Source: DATBGZ01 sp036557785
GTDB taxonomy: Bacteria > Actinomycetota > Actinomycetes > Mycobacteriales > Micromonosporaceae
NCBI GenBank assembly: GCA_036557785.1
Contig: DATBGZ010000040.1
Span: 9,043 to 73,042 of the forward strand
Reading direction: 5' to 3'
DNA: 64,000 bases
The notes beneath the pieces were generated by a model, which searched no databases, was not told where the DNA came from, and saw only the letters and a list, made by a program, of their open reading frames with translations. Position numbers and translations under genes: made by a program. This document shows positions 8,099 to 15,920 of the stretch, in pieces (the stretch's first letter is position 1; every line of letters starts with the position of its first letter).

Positions 8099-8874
8099 AC
8101 CGCGCCGACCGCCGGCGCGCCGGCGCGCAGGTCAGTGCCGGACGCCGGCCAGACCGATGTCGCAACACCCCAGCCCAGTGCCGTGACCACGAAGACCCCG
8201 ATCAGCCGGACCGCGGCAATGATCTGGTCCGCCGCGGGCTCGGTCGGGTGCAGGGCACCGAGCTGGTTGAACACCAGGAACAGCACCAGCGCCGCCCCGC
8301 CGCCGCAGAGCACGTGCAGCGACCGGGACCGGATCGCGTCGTCGGCCTCGATCACGTCCGCCGCCGCGAGCGGCTGGGGCCGGCGGAGCACCGCATGCTG
8401 GATCGTCCATACGCCGCCCGCCACCGCGAGCGCCACCGCGAGCCATGCCGCGGCCCAGGGCCAGGCGGGATCGGCCCACCCCGCCAGCCCGGCCACGAAG
8501 GTCGCCGCCGCCACGGCGAGCGCGACACCCGCCGATGCGGGCACCAGCGCCCAGGCGAAGCCTCGCACGTATCGCTGCGCACGCCGGGGCTGCAGCGACG
8601 CCGTGCGGATCGAACCGTAGGCCAGGTGGGACACGCGCACCTCGGCCACCAGCGCACCGACGAACCAGCCCGCGAATATCGTCACGAAGTCGACCTTGAC
8701 GATCGTGCCCGGGGGTGCGAACAGTTGTGAGCCGATCACGCCGCCGATGAACCCCCAGACACGCCAGCGGCGGGTCACGGCGAGATAGCGGATCACCTGG
8801 TTGCCGTTGTCGGGCGTGATGTCCAACCGCTGGCGGCGCGCGAAGCGCTCGAGGCGGTCCCGGCTGATGGTCAT
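8095..8874 (-). CDS. Polytopic membrane protein, co-transcribed with GntR
   Basis: A 259-residue integral membrane protein with about six predicted helices: near WGFIGGVIGSQLF, FVTIFAGWFVGALVAEV, GFAWALVPASAGVALAVAAA, WAAAWLAVALAVAGGVWTI, LHVLCGGGAALVLFLVF and LIGVFVVTALGWGVATSVW. The cytosolic N-terminus (MTISRDRLERFARRQRLD) is basic. I do not recognise the family. The ATG at 8874 is preceded by AGGAGA at the right distance on the minus strand. It is the first gene of a two-gene operon with the GntR repressor, and divergent from an exported or anchored protein gene. The shared operator suggests all three respond to one signal, perhaps envelope stress or a drug. Confidence 0.8.
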   Translation of the reverse strand: MTISRDRLERFARRQRLDITPDNGNQVIRYLAVTRRWRVWGFIGGVIGSQLFAPPGTIVKVDFVTIFAGWFVGALVAEVRVSHLAYGSIRTASLQPRRAQRYVRGFAWALVPASAGVALAVAAATFVAGLAGWADPAWPWAAAWLAVALAVAGGVWTIQHAVLRRPQPLAAADVIEADDAIRSRSLHVLCGGGAALVLFLVFNQLGALHPTEPAADQIIAAVRLIGVFVVTALGWGVATSVWPASGTDLRAGAPAVGAV

Positions 8875-8901
8875 GAACGTTCTCCTGTCTGCGGCAACCT
8901 C

Positions 8902-8931
8902 TTGCTCAATGTAGCAAGTCATTGCTACATT
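8902..8931 (+). promoter_or_regulatory. Promoter of the anchored-protein gene (TTGCTC-18-TACATT)
   Basis: A -35-like TTGCTC (8902-8907) is followed after 18 bases by TACATT (8926-8931), which ends 6 bases before the ATG at 8938. This predicts a leaderless transcript. On the other strand TTGGCA (8936-8931) and TACATT (8913-8908), 17 apart, form the divergent promoter of the membrane-protein/GntR operon, whose leader carries AGGAGA. Confidence 0.65.
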
Positions 8932-8932
8932 G
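8907..8932. promoter_or_regulatory. Perfect inverted repeat, probable GntR operator
   Basis: CAATGTAGCAA, a 4-base spacer GTCA, and TTGCTACATTG form an 11+11 perfect palindrome. It overlaps the -10 boxes of both divergent promoters, so a bound repressor would silence both directions. The adjacent GntR (YtrA-type) gene is the obvious candidate. Confidence 0.8.
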
Positions 8933-8937
8933 CCAAC

Positions 8938-9495
8938 ATGACAATCACACGAGTCCCCGACGAGGTCTGGCGCCAGCTCGACCCGGGCGCGGGCACGCTG
9001 AGTCGGCGTACGTCGCTGCGACTGTGGGTGGCGCTCGCCGTGGTCCTGGTGCTGCTCGTCGCGGGCGCCGCGCTCTGGCGCACGGGGCTGGTCGTGCCGC
9101 GCCTGGCCTGGCCCGACGGACCGCACTCCTGGACGACCCAGTCCGACGAGGGCGTCGTGCGCATCGACTTCCAGATCGTCAATGACGGGCGCTTCCCGGT
9201 CACCGTGCAGTCCGTTGGCCGGTCCGGCCCGGGGCTCGAGCTGCTCGGCGTGGAGGGCGGCAGGGTCGAAAACCCCACGCCCGACGTGCACCCGTTCCCG
9301 ACCACCCTCGCGCCGGGCACGGTCATCAGCGCCGTGCTGGTCTACCGGATCACCGACTGCACCCACATCCCGACGGGGTCGTGGCCGGTCACCGCCCAGG
9401 TCCACCGCCCGTGGGGCACCATGACCGTCGACGTGCCGGAGCAGGGCTTCATCGAGCCATGGCAGACGCAGGTTTTCTCCGTGGTGTGCCGTTAA
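8938..9495 (+). CDS. Membrane-anchored extracytoplasmic protein, function unknown
   Basis: A 185-residue protein with a cytosolic N-terminus (MTITRVPDEVWRQL), one transmembrane segment (LWVALAVVLVLLVAGAALW, about residues 32-51) and an extracytoplasmic beta-rich domain. That domain contains VVRIDFQIVNDGRFPVTVQSV, a pattern seen in Ig-like folds, and two cysteines (in TDCTHIP and the C-terminal VVCR) that may form a disulfide. The ATG at 8938 is preferred over an in-frame upstream start at 8902 because the latter lies inside the promoter/operator. It is divergent from the membrane protein/GntR operon and shares its operator. The family is not recognised. Confidence 0.75.
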   Translation: MTITRVPDEVWRQLDPGAGTLSRRTSLRLWVALAVVLVLLVAGAALWRTGLVVPRLAWPDGPHSWTTQSDEGVVRIDFQIVNDGRFPVTVQSVGRSGPGLELLGVEGGRVENPTPDVHPFPTTLAPGTVISAVLVYRITDCTHIPTGSWPVTAQVHRPWGTMTVDVPEQGFIEPWQTQVFSVVCR

Positions 9496-9542
9496 CGCCG
9501 ACGGACTACGCGCGTTTGCGCGTACCCGTGCGCTGAGCCGGA

Positions 9543-9548
9543 TAGGTT
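9543..9548 (+). promoter_or_regulatory. -10 box of a leaderless promoter (TAGGTT)
   Basis: TAGGTT ends 7 bases before the GTG start of the beta-phosphoglucomutase-like gene at 9556; no Shine-Dalgarno sequence lies between. Confidence 0.5.
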
Positions 9549-9555
9549 TGTCAGC

Positions 9556-10335
9556 GTGCTCGGACTGCCGCCCGGCATCGTGGCCGGTCTGTTCGACCTC
9601 GATGGCGTGCTCACCGGAACCGCGCGACTGCACGCACTGGCGTGGACGCGGATGTTCAACGACTTCCTGCAAGCCCAGGCGCAGCGCTCGGGTCAGCCGT
9701 ACCGGGCCTTCGAGCCGAGCGATTACAGCTCCTATGTGGACGGTCGGCCCCGGGCGGACGGGGTACGGGTCTTCCTCGCCTCGCGCGGCATCACCCTGCC
9801 CGAGGGTTGTCCCGACGATCCGCCCGAGCGGGAGACCGTGGCGGGACTGGCGGCCCGCAAGAACGCACTGCTGCTGCGGCTGATCGACGAGCAGGGCGTG
9901 ACACCGTACCCGGGCTCCGTGCGTTACCTGACCGCGGCGCGGGCCGCCGGCCTGCGCCGCGCGGTCGTCACCGCGAGCGCCAACGCCACCCAGGTCATCC
10001 GGGGTGCCGGCATCGCCGAACTCGTCGAGGTTCAGGTCGATGGGCTTGTCGCCGCCGCTCGAGGGCTGCGCGGCAAGCCCGAGCCGGACACGTTCCTCGC
10101 CGCGGCCGCGGACCTGGGCGTGTCAGCGGCGCAGGCCTGCGTCTTCGAGGACGCGATCGCGGGCGTTCAGGCCGGGCGCGCGGGCGGGTTCGGCTTCGTG
10201 GTCGGGGTCGACCGGACCGCGCCGCAACGCTGCGGCCCCGGGCCCGGACACGCCGAGGACCTGTACCGCCACGGAGCCACCCTTGTGGTCAGTGACCTCG
10301 CCGACCTGCTCGACGCCCCAGCGGTGCCCGGATGA
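9556..10335 (+). CDS. HAD hydrolase, beta-phosphoglucomutase family
   Basis: A 259-residue haloacid-dehalogenase-type enzyme. The N-terminal FDLDGVLT holds the nucleophile and acid Asp pair. VTASANATQVI supplies the motif II Ser/Thr region, GKPEPDTFLAAA the motif III Lys, and FEDAIAGVQAGRAGGF the motif IV acidic residues and the loop typical of beta-phosphoglucomutases. The insert after motif I forms the helical cap. The gene starts with GTG at 9556 behind a leaderless -10 box. It overlaps the GH65 gene by four bases (ATGA). GH65 phosphorylases release beta-glucose-1-phosphate and this enzyme would isomerise it to glucose-6-phosphate, so the two form a catabolic pair. Confidence 0.92.
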   Translation: MLGLPPGIVAGLFDLDGVLTGTARLHALAWTRMFNDFLQAQAQRSGQPYRAFEPSDYSSYVDGRPRADGVRVFLASRGITLPEGCPDDPPERETVAGLAARKNALLLRLIDEQGVTPYPGSVRYLTAARAAGLRRAVVTASANATQVIRGAGIAELVEVQVDGLVAAARGLRGKPEPDTFLAAAADLGVSAAQACVFEDAIAGVQAGRAGGFGFVVGVDRTAPQRCGPGPGHAEDLYRHGATLVVSDLADLLDAPAVPG

Positions 10336-12785
10336 CCGAGGCGAGCCCGGGAACCCGGCACAGCCCCGACGAGGCGACCGAGCGGCGGCAGGCCGTGGAT
10401 GGCGCGGCCCCGTACTTCCCGGTCGAACCGTGGTGTGTGCGGGAGACCGGGCTGGATCTGGCCCGCCTGCACCAGACCGAGTCCATCTTCGCGCTCGCGA
10501 ACGGGCACATCGGGCTGCGCGGAAACCTCGACGAGGGCGAGCCGAACGGGCTGCCGGGCACGTACCTGAACTCCTTCTACGAGGTGCGTCCGCTGCCGTA
10601 CGCCGAGGCCGGATACGGCTATCCCGAGTCCGGCCAGGCGATCGTCAACGTCACCAACGGCAAGGTGATGCGACTCCTCGTCGACGACGAGCCGTTCGAC
10701 CCACGCTACGGACAGCTCCGGGCCCATGAGCGGGTCCTGGACATGCGAGCCGGCACCCTCTCGCGCACCGTCGACTGGTGCTCGCCGGCCGGCCAAACCG
10801 TACGTATCCGCACCGTACGGCTGGTCTCGTTCACCCAGCGAGCGGTCGCCGCCATCGCGTACGAAGTCGAGCCCGTCGATGCTGCGGCCCGCCTGATCCT
10901 GCAGTCCGAGCTGGTCGCCAACGAGGACGTGCCATCGCGCTCGGACGACCCCCGGGCGGCCGCGGTGTTGGCGGCGCCGCTGCGCCCCGAGGCGCACCAC
11001 AGCTCGCGACGCTCGGCGCTGCTCGTGCACTCGACGCGCCTGAGCGGGCTGCGCCTGGCGGCGGGGATGGACCACGTGATCGAGTTCCCGCATCGCCCTG
11101 CCGATGGGCACAGCGCTGCTGCGGCCAGGGTCGACGTCTCGACCGAGGCGCACGCGGACTGGGCGCGCACCACAGTGACCTGCGAGCTGCGACCCGGTCA
11201 GGTGCTGCGGGTGGTGAAGTTCCTCGCGTACGGCTGGTCGGAGCGGCGCTCGCGGCCGGCGCTGCGCGACCAGGTCCACGCGGCGCTGGCGGCCGCGCGG
11301 TTCACCGGCTGGGATGGCCTGATCGCCGACCAGCACGACTATCTCGCCGAGTTCTGGGACCACGCCGACATCCGGTTGGACGGCGACCCGGAGCTCCAGC
11401 AGGCGGCCCGGTTCGCGCTCTTCCAGGTGCTCCAGGCCGGTGCCCGCGCCGAGCGTCGGCCGATCCCCGCCAAGGGCCTGACCGGGACCGGCTACGACGG
11501 GCACGTGTTCTGGGACACCGAGATGTTCGCCCTGCCGGTGCTGACCTACACGCTGCCCGGCGCGGCTGGGGACGCCCTGCGCTGGCGGCATGCCACGCTC
11601 GACCTGGCCCGGGAGCGGGCTCGCGTGCTGCGGCTGCGCGGGGCGGCGTTCCCGTGGCGGACCATCCGGGGACAGGAGTGCTCCGGCTACTGGCCCGCCG
11701 GCACCGCGGCCTTCCACATCTCGGCCGCCGTGGCCGACGCGACACTGCGGTACTACCACGCGAGCGGCGACGAGGCGTTCCTGCGGGAGGCGGGGGCAGA
11801 GCTTCTGGTCGAGACGGCCCGGCTGTGGCGCTCGCTCGGTCACCACGACCGTCACGGCCGGTTCCACCTGGACGGGATGACCGGGCCGGACGAGTACTCG
11901 GCGCTGGGCGACGACAACGTCTACACGAACCTCATGGCCGCACGCAACCTGGCCGGCGCGGCGGAGGTCGCCTCGCGGCTGCCGGATCTGATGGCGCGCC
12001 TGGGCATCGACGACGAGGAGCTCTCGGCGTGGCGCGACGCGGCCGCCGCGATGTTCGTGCCGTTCGACGAGGAGCTCGGGGTGCATCCGCAGCACGAGTC
12101 GTTCACGCGCTACCAGGAGTGGGACTTCGCCGGCACCGAACCGTCGGAGTACCCGCTGCTGCTGCACATGCCGTACTTCTCGCTCTACCGCACCCAGGTC
12201 GCCAAGCAGGCCGACCTGGTGCTCGCCATGCACTGGCGGGGCGATGCCTTCACCGATGAGCAGAAGAGCCGCAACTTCGCCTACTACGAGGCCCGTACGG
12301 TTCGTGACTCCTCGCTCTCTGCAGCGACCCAGGCCGTGCTGGCAGCCGAGGTCGGCCACCTGGAGCTGGCCCACGCCTACCTCGCGGAAACGTCCCTTGT
12401 GGACCTCCGTGACATCTTCGCCAACACCTCCGACGGTGTCCACATTGGAGCTCTCGCCGGCTCCTGGCTCGCCCTCGTCGCCGGGTTCGGTGGCATGCGC
12501 GACCACGACGGCCAGCTCTCGTTCGCGCCGCGACTGCCCTCGCGCATCGACCGCCTGGAGTTCTCGATCCGCTGGCGCGGCCTGCGCCTGCGGGTGACCG
12601 TGCATCCCACGTCGACGACGTACATGCTTCGCGGCGGCTCGCCGGAGGACCGGCTCGAGTTCCGGCATCACGGGGAACTGGTCGTGGTCCGGTCGGGCAA
12701 GCCCGAGATGCGATCGATCCCGCCGGCCCGGACGCTCGAACCGCCGGCACAACCGCCGGGTCGCGCCCCCCTGCGCCACTACTGA
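10332..12785 (+). CDS. Glycoside hydrolase family 65 protein (maltose/trehalose/kojibiose phosphorylase type)
   Basis: An 817-residue GH65 enzyme: an N-terminal beta-sandwich (from ESIFALANGHIGLRGNLDEG), an (alpha/alpha)6 barrel, and a short C-terminal beta domain. Glu521 in MTGPDEYSALGDDN matches the catalytic acid, and DGVHIGALAGSWLALV matches the phosphate-binding loop of GH65 phosphorylases. The barrel opening FWDTEMFALPVL is also typical. Such enzymes phosphorolyse an alpha-glucosyl disaccharide to beta-glucose-1-phosphate plus a sugar. Choice among maltose, trehalose, kojibiose and nigerose cannot be read by eye. It is translationally coupled to the beta-phosphoglucomutase gene upstream, as in the Mycobacterium OtsB1 polypeptide, where comparable domains are fused. 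Confidence 0.92.
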   Translation: MTEASPGTRHSPDEATERRQAVDGAAPYFPVEPWCVRETGLDLARLHQTESIFALANGHIGLRGNLDEGEPNGLPGTYLNSFYEVRPLPYAEAGYGYPESGQAIVNVTNGKVMRLLVDDEPFDPRYGQLRAHERVLDMRAGTLSRTVDWCSPAGQTVRIRTVRLVSFTQRAVAAIAYEVEPVDAAARLILQSELVANEDVPSRSDDPRAAAVLAAPLRPEAHHSSRRSALLVHSTRLSGLRLAAGMDHVIEFPHRPADGHSAAAARVDVSTEAHADWARTTVTCELRPGQVLRVVKFLAYGWSERRSRPALRDQVHAALAAARFTGWDGLIADQHDYLAEFWDHADIRLDGDPELQQAARFALFQVLQAGARAERRPIPAKGLTGTGYDGHVFWDTEMFALPVLTYTLPGAAGDALRWRHATLDLARERARVLRLRGAAFPWRTIRGQECSGYWPAGTAAFHISAAVADATLRYYHASGDEAFLREAGAELLVETARLWRSLGHHDRHGRFHLDGMTGPDEYSALGDDNVYTNLMAARNLAGAAEVASRLPDLMARLGIDDEELSAWRDAAAAMFVPFDEELGVHPQHESFTRYQEWDFAGTEPSEYPLLLHMPYFSLYRTQVAKQADLVLAMHWRGDAFTDEQKSRNFAYYEARTVRDSSLSAATQAVLAAEVGHLELAHAYLAETSLVDLRDIFANTSDGVHIGALAGSWLALVAGFGGMRDHDGQLSFAPRLPSRIDRLEFSIRWRGLRLRVTVHPTSTTYMLRGGSPEDRLEFRHHGELVVVRSGKPEMRSIPPARTLEPPAQPPGRAPLRHY

Positions 12786-12798
12786 CCAGCCCGAACGA

Positions 12799-12813
12799 CG
12801 CCCGTGATGGGCG
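12799..12813. terminator. Short hairpin between convergent genes
   Basis: CGCCC-GTGAT-GGGCG lies in the 31-base gap between the convergent GH65 and anchored coiled-coil genes. It could stop transcription in both directions, although no T-run follows. Confidence 0.35.
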
Positions 12814-12816
12814 CGG

Positions 12817-14715
12817 TCAGCGGCGGCTACGCGCCTCGCACTCCTCGGCGGCGGTGCGGCGCAGGCGTGTGGCGTTGTCCGCCTCGCGGGCGGCCGCCTC
12901 GAGCGTGTTGGCGGTGGCACGCGCCGCACGGGCCCGCTCGGCGGCCGCGGGCACCCCGCGCTCGGCCTCGATGCGAGCCCGGGCCGTGGCCGCCTCCTCG
13001 CCGCGCAGGTCGGTGGTGCGTTTGGTGAGCCGGTCGTGCTCCGGCGTCCAGCCCTCGGCTCGCTTGAAGACCTCACGGAGCTGCTCGGCGGAGATGTCGC
13101 CCCGGCGGAACGCGACGAACGCGGCGTGCGAGGTCTCCTGCTGCACCCGCTCGTCGACGATCTGGGGTCCGAGCTTCTCCAGCCGCGACAGCTCAGCGGC
13201 GACCTCGGCCGACTCCCGCACGACCGACTCGTGGGCCGCCCTGGCGTCGCCCGCCGCCTTGGCCACCGCGCCGTACTCGGCCTCGGCAACCTGGGCCGCG
13301 GAGACCGCGGTCGCCGCCGCGGCGTGCGCGAGCGTGGCGCGCTCGCCGAGCTGTTCGGCCTCTGCCCACAGTGCCGCGCACTGGGGAGAGCGGGGTGGTG
13401 GCGTGGGCTCGACCACGACGATGGGCTCGGGCGCCAGCATGGGCACGTAGCCCGTCGGCTCGTTCGGGGCATTCGTCACTGTGGGCGAGGCAGCGGTTCC
13501 CACCGGCGGCCAGCCGATCACCGGCGGCTCCGGAGCCTTCGGTCCCGCCGGGGCAGTCGCGGCTGCGACGGCCTCGGGTGCCGTCGATGGAGTGCCGGCG
13601 CTGCTCGCGGGGGAGGGCGATGCTGGCGTCGGGGTACTGGTGGCGGGTCGGGGCTTGGAGATCGGCGGGTCGTACAGCGGTGGTCCGACGAGTGCCTCGT
13701 ACCGTGACGGCGGATCGCGCCGAGGCTCGGGATCGGGGCGGCGCTCCCGGCCGTACGACCGCTCACTATATCGAGGTTCGTCATACCGAGGCTCGTCATA
13801 TCGGGAGTCGTCATATCGGGAGTCGTCGCGGCGGCGTTCGCCGTCGAGCCCGGGCAGCGGCTCGTAGAGCGCGTCGGGGTCCTCCGTACGCCGGCCACGC
13901 CGGGACGGTCGCTCGGTCCAGGAACCGGTGCTGGTCTGTGGCCCCCCCTCGTCGTAGCGATCGTCGCCGTACCGGTCCTCGGGCCGGGAGCCGGGGTCGG
14001 GCCGGGAGCCGGCGTAGCGGTCCGAGCGGTGCCGATCCGAGCGGCGGCGCTCTGCGCCACGATCGTCGAACCGGTCGTCATACCGGTGGTCGTCGTACCG
14101 GTCCTCATACCGGTGGTCGTCATAGCGGTCGTCGTGGCGGGACTCCGAGGCGTACCGGTCCTCGCGGGAGTCGTCCTCGCCCCGGCGCGGCCCGTAGGGC
14201 GACGACGAGATGGGGGCGGCGGAGGCCGGGGCCGACGAGTACGGCGTGGCGGAGACCGGCCGGCCAGGCGAGCCATAGATCGACGTGACATCGCCGTAGC
14301 CGCCACCCGCGATTGACCCGCCCGGTAGCTCGAACGGTGTCTGGGGGATCGGCGGCTCGGGACGCCGACCACGCGGACTCGCCGGAAGCGCCAACGGCCG
14401 GCGGTCGGGCAGGTCCGGATGGTCGCGGTACTCCTCGTACCCGGGCCCCCCGCCCATGCCCGGTCGGCCGAAGACCGGCTGGCCGCCGACCATGGGTCCG
14501 GCCGGCAGCGGCATCTGGCGGGCCGGCAGGTTGCGCCGGTCGTCGTCGGGTGGCCGGCGCCGATCGCGCCGCGTCCGTCCGTTGCCGCGGATGTTGATCA
14601 CGATGCTGTAGGCGAACAGGCCGCCCCCGACCACGATGATCAGGGCGACCACGGACCAGAGCAGGAGCACGCCGCCGGAGCCGCCATTGTCGGCGGCGAC
14701 GTAGGGACTGGTCAC
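12817..14715 (-). CDS. Membrane-anchored Arg/Asp-rich coiled-coil protein
   Basis: A 632-residue protein of unknown role. It begins with a short exported tail and one transmembrane helix (LLLWSVVALIIVVGGGLFAY, about 18-37). A long disordered region follows, dominated by Arg, Asp, Tyr and Pro, with reiterated DDHRY/EDRY and YDDSRYDEPRY units. The C-terminal 180 residues are helical and Ala/Glu-rich (from SPQCAALWAEAEQLGERATL to EECEARSRR), with heptad-like spacing predicting a coiled coil. It starts with GTG at 14715. It is the only gene of its strand here and divergent from the SbcD-like gene. It may be a structural or scaffold protein of the envelope. No enzymatic motif was seen. Confidence 0.75.
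   Translation of the reverse strand: MTSPYVAADNGGSGGVLLLWSVVALIIVVGGGLFAYSIVINIRGNGRTRRDRRRPPDDDRRNLPARQMPLPAGPMVGGQPVFGRPGMGGGPGYEEYRDHPDLPDRRPLALPASPRGRRPEPPIPQTPFELPGGSIAGGGYGDVTSIYGSPGRPVSATPYSSAPASAAPISSSPYGPRRGEDDSREDRYASESRHDDRYDDHRYEDRYDDHRYDDRFDDRGAERRRSDRHRSDRYAGSRPDPGSRPEDRYGDDRYDEGGPQTSTGSWTERPSRRGRRTEDPDALYEPLPGLDGERRRDDSRYDDSRYDEPRYDEPRYSERSYGRERRPDPEPRRDPPSRYEALVGPPLYDPPISKPRPATSTPTPASPSPASSAGTPSTAPEAVAAATAPAGPKAPEPPVIGWPPVGTAASPTVTNAPNEPTGYVPMLAPEPIVVVEPTPPPRSPQCAALWAEAEQLGERATLAHAAAATAVSAAQVAEAEYGAVAKAAGDARAAHESVVRESAEVAAELSRLEKLGPQIVDERVQQETSHAAFVAFRRGDISAEQLREVFKRAEGWTPEHDRLTKRTTDLRGEEAATARARIEAERGVPAAAERARAARATANTLEAAAREADNATRLRRTAAEECEARSRR
13763..14130 (-). repeat. Tandem Tyr/Asp/Arg codon repeats inside the anchored coiled-coil gene
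   Basis: Short imperfect repeats encode reiterated RYDDSRYDEP (around 13763-13830) and RYDDHRYEDRYDD (around 14069-14130). The DNA units are 12-15 bases and stay in frame, so they look like slippage-prone low-complexity coding sequence. Confidence 0.6.
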
Positions 14716-14821
14716 GCAGCGAGGATCTCACCTTAACCGCCTGTTGCCCACTCCAGCCCCCGCGCGCCGACCGGTCTGGTGTCGGTGACCCGTGCCAGAG
14801 TGTCGGCGACGGGAGGTACGG

Positions 14822-15919
14822 ATGAGACTGCTGTTCTTCTCGGACCTGCACCTCGAGGCACGCTTCGCGTGGGCGCCGCCGGAGGTCGGCCGGGCGCGCC
14901 GGGATGCGCTGCGCGCGTGCCTGCGGCGGATCATCGCCCTCGCCGACGAACTTGGCGTCGACGCGCTCTGCTGCGGCGGCGATCTCTACGAGCACGACCG
15001 GCACCGCCCCGACACGGGCGCGTTCCTGCGGGAGATATTCGGCGCGCTCGCGCCGACGCCGATCTACCTCGCGCCGGGCAATCACGACTGGCTCGGTCCG
15101 GGAGGCATCTATGCCGATGTGCGCTGGTCTGGCAACGTGCACGTGTTCACGCGGGAGCGGCTCACCCCCGTGCCGTTGACCGAGGGACTGACGCTGTGGG
15201 GTGCCGGCCACCGTTCGCCGACCAACACACGCGGCTTTCTCGATGGGTTTCGCGTCGGCCGCGATGGCGTGCACGTCGCGCTGTTCCACGGAGCCGAGCA
15301 GTCCGGCGTGTTGATCGAACCGCCGGAGAAGCTGCGCCATGCCCCGTTCCGCGCTGAGCAGATCGCGGCCGCGGGGCTGCAGCATGCCCTGGTCGGCCAT
15401 TTCCATACGCCGCGTGAGGCGCCCGACCACACGTACCCGGGCAACCCCGAGCCGCTGACGTTCGGCGAGACGGGTCGGCGCGGCGCGGTGCTGGTGACGC
15501 TCGGTCCGGGCGGCGTGGTGAGCCGGCAGTGGCACACGGTCGCGGTCAGCGAGGTGCACGACGTCACCGTGGCGCTGGACGGCGCGACGCACGCCGAGGC
15601 CATACAGGACCGGGTCGACGACGCTCTCGCCGGTCTGTCGGGCATCGCCCGGGTGACGCTGACGGGCGAGGTCGGGCTCGACGTCCAGGTCGACCCCGCC
15701 CGCCTGCGCCGGCCCGCGGCCCTGGACGCCTGGGTGGTCCGGGTGGGCGAGCTTCGGTACGGCTACGACGTGGCCGCGCTCGCGGACGAGCAGACCGTAC
15801 GGGGCCAGTTCGTCCGCGACGTGCAGGCTGACCCCTCGCTCTCCGAGGACGTACGGCGGCGGGTGCTGCTCACCGGTCTGCGCGCCCTGGATGGCCGGGA
15901 TGATCTGGCGGTGCCCTGA
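14822..15919 (+). CDS. SbcD/YhaO-like metallophosphoesterase
   Basis: A 365-residue calcineurin-like phosphoesterase of the SbcD/Mre11/YhaO type. All metal-binding motifs are present in order: FSDLHLEARF (DxH), CCGGDLYEHD (GD), LAPGNHDWLG (GNHD), VALFHGAEQS (H) and LVGHFHTPRE (GHxH). A C-terminal domain of about 120 residues caps the enzyme. The ATG at 14822 follows gacgggaggtacg, a good ribosome-binding site. One base separates its stop from the ATG of the SbcC-like ATPase, and the pair is expected to form a nuclease-ATPase complex acting on DNA ends or damaged nucleic acid. Confidence 0.9.
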   Translation: MRLLFFSDLHLEARFAWAPPEVGRARRDALRACLRRIIALADELGVDALCCGGDLYEHDRHRPDTGAFLREIFGALAPTPIYLAPGNHDWLGPGGIYADVRWSGNVHVFTRERLTPVPLTEGLTLWGAGHRSPTNTRGFLDGFRVGRDGVHVALFHGAEQSGVLIEPPEKLRHAPFRAEQIAAAGLQHALVGHFHTPREAPDHTYPGNPEPLTFGETGRRGAVLVTLGPGGVVSRQWHTVAVSEVHDVTVALDGATHAEAIQDRVDDALAGLSGIARVTLTGEVGLDVQVDPARLRRPAALDAWVVRVGELRYGYDVAALADEQTVRGQFVRDVQADPSLSEDVRRRVLLTGLRALDGRDDLAVP

Positions 15920-15920
15920 C

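Noticed and set aside
10167..13472. 1101-codon minus-strand open frame opposite the GH65 gene
   Set aside because: The plus strand carries the complete GH65 and beta-phosphoglucomutase motifs; the antisense translation is low-complexity.
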